Of a DNA stretch of 64,000 nucleotides, positions 1 to 11,804 are shown one piece after another. Position 1 is the first letter of the stretch, and each line of letters starts with the position of its first letter. The DNA is from Halictus rubicundus (lineage: Eukaryota > Arthropoda > Insecta > Hymenoptera > Halictidae): contig NC_135155.1 of the NCBI RefSeq assembly GCF_050948215.1, positions 14,154,001 through 14,218,000 of the forward strand. Direction: 5' to 3'. The position numbers and the translations under genes were made by a program. A model generated the notes under the pieces. The model had not been told where the DNA came from, searched no databases, and saw only the letters and a list, made by a program, of their open reading frames with translations.

Positions 1-1120
1 CGATTCGAGGGAATCTGGGAAAGTCCCTCGGCAACATTTATCGTTATTTGTCATCGTGGTTGGCCCGCAAAAGGAGCCCGCCACTAATTTACCGCGGGCA
101 AGCTTAACGAGTCCGTGCGACGGTGGCCGTGGCGCCGGTTTTCGCGCGACTACCAGCTTTTGATCTTGATTAGGGGATAACAGGGAATCGAGCAAACGAG
201 GACCCGGCCCCGTGGTCTGGTCTTAGGCTTCACCGAGGCCGGGCACCAGGCCTTGTCCTGTAATTTATCGAGAAGCCTATACCGGACGCGTCGCGTTCCT
301 CGTAACTCAGTTTGAGAAATAAATGGTCCTCGTTCGCGCGCGATTCGCTCGTTCGTTATTGCCGCGGATCCGACCGGCTCATAAATGTCCTAACAGCAAT
401 GATACACCGATCCTGCTCGTCCCCGGGATCCCGAGGAATCGGGACACACGCGTGCTGAAAGCCGGACCGTCCCAACCCTTTCCTGTCCAACGTGTTCCCT
501 GTCTTTCACTTCGGAACTCGCTGCAGAATTATACACGGCAGCCTCCCGTTTGACGCGATCCAAAAAATTGTTTAAAAATATTGTACACATATCGCCACGG
601 AAAATTACAGGGTGAATCTCGTAACAGGACTTCAAATAACTCCCGAGTTTCCAGGGGGGTTACTTTGCTTTTTCATCCAGATACCAGGGTCAAGTTCAGT
701 TTTTTGAACGGAATGCCCAATATTTTTTCTCGAATTTCAATGAAGCACCGAGCGTGAAAAAGTATTTTACTAAGCGGGGCTTAGAAGTAATAATTACCGA
801 GATACTCTTCAACTTATTTCATTTCTTAAAAGTTGAAGATTCTAAAGGGTTAGAGGCATAAACATTTAGTAGACTCGGAGATAGAAATCACAGCGTTCGC
901 AGCAAAGTGTGCGCAACAACGCGTTCACCCTCGCGTACAATAACGTACTACGCGCGAGAGTTGCAATTCGGTTTTCCCCTTGCGTTGCAATTTTCCCGCA
1001 GTATAGCACGGTTACACGTATAGTATAGCGCTCGGTTCGCGGCCGTTTGATTACGGCAGTACGTTTACATTTGTAGATTACGCGGCCGTTCCGAGCAGCC
1101 GCCGGTATCTCGCAGATCAT
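1..1120. other. Unassigned non-coding stretch
   Basis: I see no gene or repeat that I can name here. Short open frames occur on both strands at 323-635 and 866-1120, overlap each other and have no recognisable domain, so they look like chance frames in CpG-rich DNA. The composition alternates between CpG-rich and AT-rich patches, as in the rest of the window. Confidence 0.6.
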
Positions 1121-1144
1121 CCTCCTCCCCCTCCCCCCCTCCCC
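1121..1144. repeat. C-rich polypyrimidine tract
   Basis: A 24-base run containing only C and T, mostly C. It is a simple low-complexity tract, and no regulatory role can be claimed from sequence alone. Confidence 0.8.
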
Positions 1145-1614
1145 GCGTTCCGGTATTTTCTCCCTTCGCGTTTTTTTTTATCCCTTCATCCTCCCTTCGC
1201 GAGACGCTGATATTAACGACACCCGGTGGATCGTAATTTTGTCACCCGGCGAAGAAAGGGGTCGGAAGGCTCTCCTAAGAAGAAACGCGCGCCGCGACGC
1301 TAATTGCATGCATTTTTAACGGCGATACGTCCTAATCGCCGAGCGGTATGATGGAAACGCGTGCATAAAGCTTTACGCTCGCGGCACCCTGGGGAAAACG
1401 ATCCGGCGAGGGTCGTGACTCCTCTGTAACGGCACCGTGCGCCGCTTGCTCCCCCTCCTTTGCTTCTTCGCTGCTCCATTTCTTTCCTTCTTTCGCTCTT
1501 TCGCTCATGCGATGATTTTTTTCACCTCCCTTTTGCGCCCGGAAACGGACGGAACTGCGATACTTCTGAGTAAACGGAAGATTTTATGCGTTCCAGAGAT
1601 AAATATGAGTGTTC
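1145..1614. other. Unassigned non-coding stretch
   Basis: No gene or named repeat is visible. A poly-T run lies near 1171. An open frame starting at 1437 on the plus strand runs into the minisatellite that follows, and its predicted product has no recognisable features. Confidence 0.55.
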
Positions 1615-1736
1615 GATTGTCAACATTGGAAATTAGATTTCAACATCTCGAGTTCTCAACAGTTCAACTTTCAACTTTTCAACCATTTCAACACTTGAAG
1701 ACTTAGGAGTTTGAACATTTGAACACTTGAAGACTT

Positions 1737-2552
1737 GGGAGATTCAACATTTCAACATTTGCAGACTTGGGAGTTTGAACATTTCAACGTTTCAACATTT
1801 GAAGACTGGGGAGTTTGAGCACTTGAACACTTGAAGACTTAGGAGTTTGAACATTTGAACACTTGAAGACTTGGGAGATTCAACATTTCAACATTTGCAG
1901 ACTTGGGAGTTTGAACATTTCAACATTTCAACATTTGAAGACTGGGGAGTTTGAGCATTTCAACACTTGAGGACTTGGGAGTTTCAACATTTGAACACTT
2001 GAAGACTTGGGAGATTCAACATTTCAACATTTGCAGACTTGGGAGTTTGAACATTTCAACATTTCAACATTTGAAGACTGGGGAGTTTGAGCATTTCAAC
2101 ACTTGAGGACTTAGGAGTTTGAACATTTGAACACTTGAAGACTTGGGAGATTCAACATTTCAACATTTGCAGACTTGGGAGTTTGAACATTTCAACATTT
2201 CAACATTTGAAGACTGGGGAGTTTGAGCATTTCAACACTTGAGGACTTGGGAGTTTCAACATTTGAACACTTGAAGACTTGGGAGATTCAACATTTCAAC
2301 ATTTGCAGACTTGGGAGTTTGAACATTTCAACATTTCAACATTTGAAGACTGGGGAGTTTGAGCATTTCAACACTTGAGGACTTGGGAGTTTCAACATTT
2401 GAACACTTGAAGACTTGGGAGATTCAACATTTCAACATTTGCAGACTTGGGAGTTTGAACATTTCAACATTTCAACATTTGAAGACTGGGGAGTTTGAGC
2501 ATTTCAACACTTGAGGACTTGGGAGTTTCAACATTTCAACAGTTTAAGATTT
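1737..2552. repeat. 136-bp higher-order repeat, six copies
   Basis: The marker GGGAGATTCAAC occurs at 1737, 1873, 2009, 2145, 2281 and 2417, which is exactly 136 bp each time. One period consists of subunits of 32, 40, 32 and 32 bp, or 17 eight-bp words. The six copies are nearly identical, with a few substitutions concentrated in the first copy, which indicates recent amplification of the whole 136-bp unit. Confidence 0.95.
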
Positions 2553-2824
2553 GAGAGTTTGAACATTTGAACATTTGAAGACTTGGAAGTTTGAATATTC
2601 GAACATTTGAACATTTGGGAGTTTGAACCTTTCGACATTTCAACATTTGACGACTTGGGAGTTTGAACATTTCAGCAATTGAAGACTTGGGAGTTTGAAC
2701 ATTTGAACATTTCAACATTTGTAGACTTGGGAGCTTGAACATTTCAACATTTGACGACTTGGGAGTTTGAACATTTTAACACTTGAAGACTTGGAAGTTT
2801 GAACATTTCAACAGTTTAAGACTT

Positions 2825-3016
2825 GAGAGTTTGAACATTTGAACATTTGAAGACTTGGAAGTTTGAACATTTCAACAGTTTAAGACTTGAGAGTTTGAAC
2901 ATTTGAACATTTGAAGACTTGGAAGTTTGAACATTTCAACAGTTTAAGACTTGAGAGTTTGAACATTTGAACATTTGAAGACTTGGAAGTTTGAACATTT
3001 GGACATTTCAAGATTT
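2825..3016. repeat. 64-bp higher-order repeat, three copies
   Basis: The marker GAGAGTTTGAAC occurs at 2825, 2889 and 2953, exactly 64 bp apart, with an earlier isolated copy at 2553. This is a second, independent amplification of eight 8-bp words within the same minisatellite. Confidence 0.9.
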
Positions 3017-3130
3017 GGGAGTTTGAACATTTCAACATTTGACGACTTGGGAGTTTGAACATTTCAGCATTTCAACATTTGCAGACATGGGCGTTGGAAC
3101 ACTTGGGCGTAGTAACATTTGAACATTTCA

Positions 3131-4962
3131 CATTTGGCCATTCCATTTTTTTGTTAATTTGACCATCTCATCATTCTGCCATTTGAACAATGGAACACTG
3201 CACCGCTTTTCCGTGTGAACATTGGATCGTTTGATCAATTGACCACTGCATCGCTTTGCTATTTGAAACTTCAACAATTCCGTTGCAATTATTAAAATAA
3301 ATATGATTTTAAATTCTGGTGTAGTCATTTTTAGCGACGCCTCGGAGGGTACAGTCGATCGCAAAGGGTTAATACGCCGCGATTTCCGTTTGCCTAGAGT
3401 TTCCGAGAAAGGTCGAGCGCCGATAGGTAACCTGTGCGACGGCTTCGAGTGCAAAGGGTTAATAAACCAAAATGAAGTAAGAGACACTCGCATCGGTCGG
3501 CAAGACGGTCGGAGTATCCAGCGATCGCGGGGAACTTTCGCCGCGGCACCGTTGCGACCTATATAAATCGCGAGAGCTCTCCTCGTCCAAGGGGATTTAA
3601 TGGACATTGATGTATCGACGATTCGGGAACGTCCGTGCCGTGGATCCACGTGGCGTGATTAACGCCAACCTGTCGGCGAAGGCGAGGATAACTCGGCAAT
3701 GACGTCCCCGGGCTTTCTGGTGTCGCCGTGTGTAACGATACGTGTGCTCGGACCTTGTCCCCTCGTGGAACGAGTGTCCCTCGACGCGTCGCGTCGTCTC
3801 GTCCACGTCCCGTCGGCTTCTTTCTTGCGACGACTCGTGCCCTGTCTTCGGCTTATCGACCTTATTACGTCGAGAACCACCGGTGACTCGGTTGTAACTT
3901 AAGGAAACCCGATTCCTGCTCACCTTCCTCTTCGGCCTCCGCGCTCCGGCAACAAGACCCTTTCTTCTTCCGCAACGGACACCAAGGAAATCATGCCAGA
4001 AGCACCATTAACGCGTTGGCGGGCCGACCAATCCCCAAAAAATCCCACAGAAAACAATTTAATCACTCGACTGCGGATTCTACGCATTCGTGACAAAAAT
4101 GAGTGGATCGAACAAGGTAAAAATGCAGGTGAAATGAACCTCCGGACTCCGGAAGCTACGTAGTTAGACGAATAGTTCGACCATCCTGTGCGGGCAAAAT
4201 GAATTTCATCGGCGGACTCCGGAAGCGAGAAAGAAAGCGAAAAGAGCAATGGCCGGTTTCGTGCAAGAGAGCCAGCGCGGCGGCGGGCAGGTCATTTCCA
4301 TCGCGGTGTTTCTCGCTGCCAATCAAGGGACCAGCAACAAACATCGCGAGCTTCTATTTATTGCCCTCGCAGGAAAGGAGTGATCGATTCTCCGCAGCGG
4401 GGCACCTGCAGCATCGGTCGTCGCGCTAATTCCGCGGAAATGCGGGTACCTCGAGGGCCATTAGTCGTTCGCCGCTTCCATTTCCGCGGCGGAACAAGAA
4501 AGCAGCTTTGTTAGCTCGCGAGAGACGGTAACGCGCCAAGAAAGTTGGCTTAGCTCGGGCGTCTAGCTGGGAATATACAGGGACGAACGCGGTAGTCGAA
4601 CGGAGCTAGACTCGAACCAGTCTAGTATACCGTTCTCGTTATTATGTTCCCCCGTAGCCGTGGCGGCTTTATTAAGCCTCGGGAATGGCAAGAAAGTTGG
4701 CGAGCGCCTTCCTTCCTTCCGGTCTCCGTGATCGCCGATTCGCGACCCGTCGATGTCGATCCTATATTTAAAGGTTGCGGAGCACAAGCTCGTTCCTTCT
4801 ATTTCTGGCGATTGTTAGATGGTTATCGCGGACCGTGGAACGGCCCGACACCAAGGTTAGAAACTGCACGGCCCCCGGTCCGCGTATCGATTTAAAACTG
4901 CCGCCCCTTTATCGCAGACTGACGCGAGCTCGCGGACGCCTAGGGCTGCGGCTGAAAGTACC
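3131..4962. other. Unassigned stretch with transposon-end remnants
   Basis: No gene is visible. Open frames at 3128-3649, 3597-3923 and 3920-4249 on the minus strand overlap plus-strand frames and show no family features. The only structure I can support is a pair of TTAA-type ends near 3356-3462, listed next. A short direct repeat of CGGACTCCGGAAG sits near 4143 and 4212. Confidence 0.55.
3443..3462 (-). mobile_element. Solo TTAA-type transposon end (piggyBac-like)
   Basis: The 20 bases end in GAGTGCAAAGGGTTAA. Read on the other strand this is TTAACCCTTTGCACTC, the kind of terminus typical of piggyBac-superfamily non-autonomous elements, with TTAA as the target site. A second, weaker copy, CGATCGCAAAGGGTTAA, lies at 3356-3372. 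No matching opposite end is found nearby, so these are remnants. Confidence 0.45.
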
Positions 4963-5160
4963 GACTAGACTCCGGATTTCATCACTAAAAAATGAGTGCG
5001 ATTCAAAACAGTGCGCAGTTCGAAAGACTTCGAGAGTATTGATACATTCTTTTCACTACGTTGAAATTATTACGGAAAAATATAAACTCCTATCTAGCTC
5101 CCTGTGTCGTCCACTCGATGCACAAACGTCTTATTTTGCATGAAGATCCGGAGTCTAGTT
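4963..5160. mobile_element. ~200-bp inverted-repeat element
   Basis: ACTAGACTCCGGATTTCAT at the left end is matched by the reverse complement of ATGAAGATCCGGAGTCTAGT at the right end, giving roughly 20-bp terminal inverted repeats. There is no coding capacity, so this is a MITE-like element. The terminal word resembles the AGACTGCGGA and CATCCGCAGTCTA words in the repeats at 11805 and 34897, so they may be related. Confidence 0.65.
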
Positions 5161-5166
5161 ATTACT

Positions 5167-5371
5167 TGCACTACCGCTCAAAAGTGTCCGGACACTCCGC
5201 GGTGGATACCTCGATGCATCTCGTATTTAATGTTAGTGTAGTATTGGTAAGTTCCACGTACACAATTCTTAATTTGAAACGTTAGATATTTCATAAGAAA
5301 CTGATAAAAATCGACAATAACTTTTATGCAATGCTAATACGAGTGTCCGGATACTTTTGAGCGGTAGTGTA
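5167..5371. mobile_element. Tc1/mariner-type MITE
   Basis: CACTACCGCTCAAAAGTGTC at 5169 is matched by the reverse complement of the segment ending at 5369. The ~29-bp inverted repeats differ by only a base or two. The CTCAAAAGT..CCGGACAC pattern is characteristic of Tc1-like ends. The right flank is TA and the left flank is TG, consistent with a decayed TA target duplication. The ~200-bp interior carries no transposase. It begins six bases after the previous element. Confidence 0.8.
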
Positions 5372-6091
5372 TTTAAACGGTCATCACCGACAGAATGCAA
5401 CGTCTTCGACATTATTAGCAGGATTTAAAATTCTTATTTGAACCACAGTGGTTCAAAATGAAATGTTACAACATTAGAACCAAAATTTCCCTTCGTCCGA
5501 GTGAACATTCAATCGATCGTGAAACAAAGACAGCGGAACACCGGTGCATCTCTCGAAAAACTGATTTCTGGTGCGCGAAGTGAAGATAGGAATCGCTCCG
5601 GGAATCGAGTGCGCGAGGTGACTGTGCAGATCGTTGTTCCCGACAGGGCATTAAAGTCTTCGATCCGATTGACTCTCGGCGTCGAAGGGCCCCGAAGACC
5701 GTGGCTTTGATAGAGGATGGTTGAGCGAAAGGGGAACGAGCGGAAGGTGAGAACGTGACCCCCGTTGTACAATGTAAACCGGCGCTCGGGGTCAGACGCT
5801 TTTTCGTTGGCAGCCGACGCCGCCGCCGCCGCCGCCGCCGGTGTGTTCGTTAGCTAATGGAATTACTTTAACGCAATGACACAGCGATTACATAATTGCG
5901 GGGCTCTCGTTGACTCCGCGCAGCGACAGCCCCCATTACTCTCCCCCCTCTCTTGTTCTTTCTCTCTCCCTTTTTCTCCTGGGCCGCGCTCGAAGGAGAC
6001 TCGTCGATTATTCTCCGGAGACAAATGACGCGGCCACCGGAGAGTAATGAGCGGCAACGAGGCTCGTCAAACAGCCCGCGTGTCGTCGCGT
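5372..6091. other. Unassigned stretch with a CGC microsatellite
   Basis: No gene is supported. A perfect CGC trinucleotide run spans 5818-5840. Open frames at 5466-5772 overlap on both strands and have no recognised features. Confidence 0.55.
5818..5840. repeat. (CGC)n microsatellite
   Basis: Seven to eight uninterrupted CGC triplets. Confidence 0.9.

Positions 6092-6118
<27 letters not shown>
6092..6118. repeat. (TC)n microsatellite
   Basis: An uninterrupted TC dinucleotide run of about 27 bases. Confidence 0.95.
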
Positions 6119-6122
<4 letters not shown>

Positions 6123-7140
6123 TGTTCTCTCTTGCTCTGGAATAATTCGCCGAGACGCTTCCGTTTGGACCCCGACGAAATCCGGAACGGGACCGTGGTT
6201 AACGTTTCGAAGGTGACTTGCGTTACTGCACCGGCGTAGAACTATTCGCTGCCATTTTCTTTATTGCCCGGGACGAGAACGGTTCGTCCGACACGTGTGT
6301 TCAACCCCTCTGTCGTCGACCCGATGTTCCACCCCGTGAACCTCGACATTCTTACTCGTGGTTGCAAGGAATCGTCGACCTACAATGAAAATAAATTTAA
6401 ATACTTTTCCTGAAAACATTTTCTAACAAAATCTTTAATGTTCAAAAGTGCACGTATGATCTCGAATGAAACAGACTGATGCACTATTTGAAACAGTGCT
6501 TTACCCAGCTCTGCACCGTGGCAACACGCGGCGGTACACGGTCGGCGGCCACAATACAAATGGCGTCCCGCGACACAGGACGACCGTTGTCCCTGCTTTC
6601 GGAACACGCAATAAAATCAGTCGAGAGTCCCTCGGACAACGATGTCGCGAAGCGAGTTAATCACTCCGGTCAAGAGCCGCTTCCCGAAAGGTTCAAACTG
6701 CCATGGCAATTTACGATGGGATCCTATCCTCTATCCAGAGTAGGAATGTGTCAGGTGGCCGGCGCGAAAGCGGGCTGGAAGCTCTCGCGGAGGGCAAGCC
6801 TGAAAGCGCAAAAGCGGACGCGATGGTCCCGCGAGAGGGGACTTCACGCGGAGAGACGCTTTTGCCTCCTACATGCCGTTAAGGGCCAGCTATACGCGCG
6901 GTATAGCAGTCGTCTGACAGCTGTCACCTTGCGAGAGGGGCGACAAGACGCTCCGGGGCCCCGACGGGGCGGGGCCATGTGATTCATGCGCCGCAGGGGG
7001 GCCGCCAGGATCCGGCGACCTCCTGTCAAGGATCCCCCGAGCCGCATACCGCGCGCGAGAGGTGACATCGCGGCCGGCTGATTTAATCGCGGACACACTC
7101 TGTGTACCCGTGTCGCGAAACAGAGCGGAATGGTGCGGCC
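6119..7140. other. Unassigned, partly GC-rich stretch
   Basis: No gene is supported. The part from about 6730 to 7060 is very GC-rich, and open frames run on both strands (6479-6982 plus, 6844-7098 minus). This is expected from low stop-codon density, and neither predicted protein shows a recognisable domain. Confidence 0.5.
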
Positions 7141-7395
7141 CAGGACTGTGCGAAGCTGCGCAAAGTTGTGTGAAGTTGTATCAAGCGGAGCGCAGCTGTG
7201 TGGAAACGTGTGCAGATGTTTCGAGATGCGTGGAGATGTATGGAGCTATGTGGAGCTGTATAGAGAGCGCAGCCGAGTTGTACCAAGCTGTGTGGAGTTG
7301 TGTGGAGCTGTGCGGAAATGTATGAACCTATGGGGAGCTGTGTGGAGCTGGATCGAGCGTAGCGAAGCCCTGTGGAGTTGTGTGGAGCGGCCCCG
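7141..7395. repeat. Degenerate GTGTGGAGCT-type minisatellite
   Basis: Words such as TGTGTGGAGTTG, TGTGTGGAGCTG and TGTGCGGAAATG recur about every 10-20 bases. The stretch is diverged and lacks a fixed period. The plus-strand frame through it (7130-7567) gives a Cys/Ser/Val-rich low-complexity product and is a by-product of the repeat. Confidence 0.7.
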
Positions 7396-9558
7396 GGGCC
7401 AGTCGAATCGCCGATTTCGAGGTCCCTTTCGCTCGTGTCACGCGTGTCCCGAAGAGGATACGCTCGGGACCCTGGGTGACCCTACTGGGAACATGATTTT
7501 GAAGGTCCCCAGAATGGAGGAAGATGTACCGTTGTTGAAATCTCGGGATGATTTGATGGCCGCGTGACGGGTGAAAGGATTCCCGCGATTGGAGATCTTG
7601 TTTTGATAGGGACAATTATTACCGGGTGTAGAAAGTCGCCGTGCGGCGAGTAATTTCGTTGAAAATGTCGGTACGATTGTGTTAGTCACGGAATTTTTGG
7701 GGAACGCGCGATACTGTTCGCGGCCATGTTGTTTTAAGCGTTACCAGCTGGTTTCCGTGTAGGTATTTATGCAAGTCTCTATGCTTGTCGCTTCGATTTT
7801 GTAGTTTAGGTCACCTGCAAGTAGCAACCCTACGAAGACCAAGAGTACACTCGTCAAAGAAATAAAATGAATTATTTGTTACTTTTACGAAAACTGTAAA
7901 AGTAATTTTTTCGATATGATGAAAATAGACAAAGAGGTCTAAAGCGTCACAATTTCGAAAAGAACAGCGTCGTACAAGAATACTGCAATAATTTTCGCAT
8001 GACACAGCAACTGGTAAAGCGAAGCACGTACTCGTACGGATTGGATCGATGGGAGTAACATACGAGCCACCCAGTACCTAAATCGAACCGGAAGTTGTTC
8101 CCCGAGCAAGACCGAGAGGTATTCGTTGCGCTCGCAAATGCGAACGGTCGTTAGCTGTGATCGCGATTCATCTCGACAATGTTGCGCTCATACATATGAA
8201 TGAAGCGATGACGAGCTGTTTTCTCTAATTCCGAGGTCGCAACAAAGACTTCCTCCCACGCTTTGTACTCCGACGGTTGTTTGGGAAAAGATCACGGCGC
8301 GGAAGCTGCGGCTCGCAATCCATCTAGTTTGATAACGACGCGTTCCGAGGAAACCCGCATTCTCACGCGGACACGCGAGAGAACTGTGTCACGTCGCTGC
8401 AAACATTTTGGCGATTGTTTGCAACGCCAGGCCAAACAACCGCTAAAAGTAGCCCGACGTGTGTCGTCCCACGATAATGACAAATGTGAATTCTTTTAGA
8501 TTTTCTAAAATCCTGTTTAGATTTTCTAAACCTGCTAAATACGAAACAGTAAGTATATACAAAAATTTGAAGACGTTAGAAAATTTCTACTGAATTATTG
8601 TTGCAATCTAGGTGGGAAATTTTGTATAAAGACGCGATATTGTATAAATATCCACATAAGGAATGAAAGAAAGAATAAAAATGAGAGCATAGAAATTTCT
8701 TCTGCGTACTGTCTAGAATACAGTTAGCAAATTAACCTGTAATTGAAATTGCAATTAACTGCGACTTGTCTCTGCTCGAACAGAAATCCCAAAAATCCGA
8801 AAAGGATCTTCCGCGTGATCTGTGTCATCGAAAGGGCAACACTGGCTAGGTCAATCTCTTCGTAGCATATCTCCGTTCTATTCGACATGGTTGCACGAGC
8901 ATAGATCATCCGAGGAACAGCATATCGAGTGGCAAGCAAAGGGGAGATCGGCTCGCGAGCTAATACCGCGTAGCGTTTAGTGTCCGTCCCGTTATCGCGA
9001 TCGGTTCCAGGGAACAATGTACCTTGAAGAGGACTCGCTAGGGGGCTAGTAGGACAGGTCAGGGTACGGAAACGATCGAACACGCCCGCGGATCAATCCG
9101 TTAGGGGGGCTGCCCTCGGAATAATCGATCGTGATCCGAAACCGCCGCACTGTGGTCGGAAACGTGACTTTTTCCGACTGTGATCTTTCAACTGTCATAT
9201 TTCAGGAACAGATTTCAGTCGTGAAATAACAACCAGCTCTCAAATCAACATTGTGGTAAATTCTTCTGGAAATGCGGGTCCATGAAAACCTTGGGTTTCG
9301 GCCAGGAAATGTCGCTCTCGCGGAGCACCGTGCGTCGGTGCACTTTGTACCGTAGCCGAAGAAGAAGAGGATGGCCGTTTCGCGCGTGACTGGCGTTAGG
9401 TGTTGCCGCGTCTATCACGCTCGCGTACCCGCTGCCACCCGGTAATTTAGCGGCGAGACCGCAGTCGATTCCTCTCGGCGATAAAGCCACGCGGGAAAGA
9501 GACAAGGGTGAATCGCCCGTGGAGAATAATTCAGGGTCGAATCTATTTCACGGGGACA

Positions 9559-9560
<2 letters not shown>
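7396..9560. other. Unassigned non-coding stretch
   Basis: I find no gene, RNA or transposon here. Near 8498-8540 the word TTTAGATTTTCTAAA is repeated twice in tandem. The remaining open frames are short and overlap on opposite strands. Confidence 0.5.

Positions 9561-9605
<45 letters not shown>
9561..9605. repeat. (AG)n microsatellite
   Basis: About 22 uninterrupted AG dinucleotides, one of the longest pure microsatellites in the window. Confidence 0.97.
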
Positions 9606-9607
<2 letters not shown>

Positions 9608-10012
9608 CCAGTCTGAAAAGACAGAGAAATTTGGTGAGCAGAAACATCAACCATTATGTTACATTTATTTACCGAGTTGATTTGAAAGATTACGACATTC
9701 GTATTTCCTTTAAATCTTCGTCGTTAAGCGTTATTTTACGTTTTAAACGCAACTCTGTAATTCTCCTGCCTGGCGATTGAATTAGCTCGGAGCTGCAATC
9801 AGGTTGACTCGAGAAAAAGTTCGTTAGGTTTGTTCGCACTTCGAATACGGAGTCCGCCGATTAATTTCTTCAGCCAGCTTCCACGATGCATCCCAGCGGA
9901 GCGTAACAATAGAATCGTGCGGTGACCGCTCACGATTGGCAGCAACCGTGTCTCTCTGCACCGAGATGACCCTGCCACACCGTAGAAAGCGACTATGTCA
10001 TTCTGTCACGAA

Positions 10013-10051
10013 ACTCTCTCTCTCCTCTCCTCTCCTCTCCTCTCCTCTCTC
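10013..10051. repeat. (CTCTC)n microsatellite
   Basis: A CT-rich start grades into at least five tandem copies of the pentamer TCTCC. Confidence 0.9.
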
Positions 10052-10284
10052 ACCACGCTGCCGCTGTCTCTTTCTGTCGTGTTGGCAACGTGCTGCACCG
10101 GTACTTCCGTTCACGTGACTCCACCAGCTCTCTCCGTGACCAATGGCGACAATTCCGACATTTTGTTGTCGCACTGTCTGTGGGTTAGAAAGGGAAGATT
10201 TTAGACAATGGCAAAGGGAAAATTTATGCACTTTCTGTGCTCGGTTGATAAATTGCTTCCTTCAATCTTTATATTGCGTCTTCT

Positions 10285-10790
10285 GGGTAAAAATTGATAC
10301 AATTTCTGGTCCAAGATACTGTAGCATGTTTCGTATAAGAATCTTAGTTTTTCAAGCTTTATGCTTCCCTCGAGGTAGATATGAATGCATGCATCCAAGA
10401 AATTTAAGACAAAAGTAGCGTTTTCCTTACATGTTCCTGAAGGTAAAAATTTATGAATTTCCTGCATCAAGATAGTGCGAGATGTTTCATTTAAGAGAGA
10501 AGTCACTTCTTTTAATCCTTTTAGCTCCTCGGGGTTAAAATTTATCTGTTTTCCGGTTTGAGATACTGAAAAAGGATCCATTTAAGACGAGTGTTACTTT
10601 CTTGCAACACTCGTGAGCTCCTCAAGGTAAAAATTCAACCATTTTCTGCTTGAAGATACTGTAAGATATTTCACTCAAGAGAGAAGTCGCTTGTTTTGAT
10701 TCTTTTAACCCCCCGGGGTTAAAATTTGCCTGTTTTCTGGCTCGAGATACCGAACATCTGTCTTAAATTAATCATTTTACATAAAATGAA
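10285..10790. repeat. Diverged ~92-bp tandem array with ~184-bp dimer
   Basis: Recurrent segments contain GGTAAAAATT, then TTTCTG and then AAGATACTG. They begin near 10285, 10440, 10530, 10620 and 10712. Alternate units match better: AAGAGAGAAGTCACTTCTTT near 10492 corresponds to AAGAGAGAAGTCGCTTGTTT near 10677, a dimer period of about 184 bp. On the minus strand a 126-codon frame (10201-10581) crosses two units and reads a similar peptide in each, but the neighbouring unit is interrupted by stops. The array is old and decayed. Confidence 0.75.
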
Positions 10791-11804
10791 TAAAGCCTTA
10801 GAGATGTGCCTTAAAAATGCACACCGTCTCTATACTAACAACTACTCCACAAAATCAAGAAAAATATTCCAAAATGGGGATGCCAATCTTGTAGGCGAAG
10901 GACGGGAATGATGAAAGACTTCAGTTTGCGTCATAGTACAATCAGGAAACTTGTAATTCATTGTCTCGTAATTCAGAAACTCGTGATTCTTTCTTCGATC
11001 AATAAGTTTCGTTTGGAAGCGGGTCGCGGTTGTTCAACGACGCCGTTGAAGACGCCGGGAATGTCGTATGCATCAACCTAATGGCATCGCGAGCACATTA
11101 GTCCGTGACTGTATGACCAGCAGCCGGAAGCGAACAAGAAACGGTGGCACTCGAAGGAATAAACGATACTGTCCAACACGCGTTCGGCGGCCATGTTGGC
11201 TCGAAACGTGCCGGGGTACTTAGGAAAGCCTGGCGAACCACGAAGTTCGGTTAAAGGAAAGCTGTACGAGGCACAGTCACGCGAATTTCATCCGCGAGCA
11301 AAGGTAGCACCGCTCGAGCGGTAATTGCCGGGTGCTCGAGGCTCGCGAGCCACATTGTCCGCGGGTTTCTTCTTCTACGATCGCAGCGCCGCGTTGCCTT
11401 CGTTCATTTTCCCGAGCGGGGACGATAAAAGACGATTCTATCTGGTTTACCGCCTCGAAAATCGCTCGAGCGAGCAATTCTGTCTCGTGACTCGCGCTCG
11501 TCGCTGCCGATCCACAAGCTTCGTGACCACCGCGATTCGAACCGCGAGCACAATTTAATAATTCTTATAGCTGGAAGCTCCATAGGTTTCCCGCTCCTCC
11601 AATGTCCTCCCGGAACGCGATACCCTCTTGCCGGGACGAAACTACTCGAGACTCGACGCCACTTGCATTTATTTTACGGCTCCGGTGACTAGAACTGTTT
11701 TGTATTTCGTAATTTCCTGGAAAAAGAAAGGAGAAAATTTATATCCTTTGTATGGCTGTATGTTCTTCAATGGCTGTCATTTCGGTTTAATGGAAATTAA
11801 TAAC
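10791..11804. other. Unassigned non-coding stretch
   Basis: No gene or named repeat is visible. The region near 11290-11560 is CpG-rich, contains several CTCGAG and TCGCGAG words and has overlapping open frames on both strands. Confidence 0.5.

Larger units (their letters stand above)
1615..3130. repeat. Hierarchical minisatellite built on an 8-bp word
   Basis: About 1.5 kb made almost entirely of 8-bp words such as ATTTCAAC, ATTTGAAC and ACTTGAAG, punctuated by GGGAGTTT. Four or five words make 32- or 40-bp subunits that start with GGGAG. The edges decay: 1615-1736 on the left and 3017-3260 on the right contain recognisable but scrambled words. Minus-strand open frames through the array (2536-2742 and 2880-3062) only read the repeat and are not genes. 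The regular inner blocks are listed separately. Confidence 0.95.

Noticed and set aside
11510..11560. GATTCGAACC word considered as a tRNA T-arm
   Set aside because: No matching acceptor, D-arm or anticodon arm could be placed around it.
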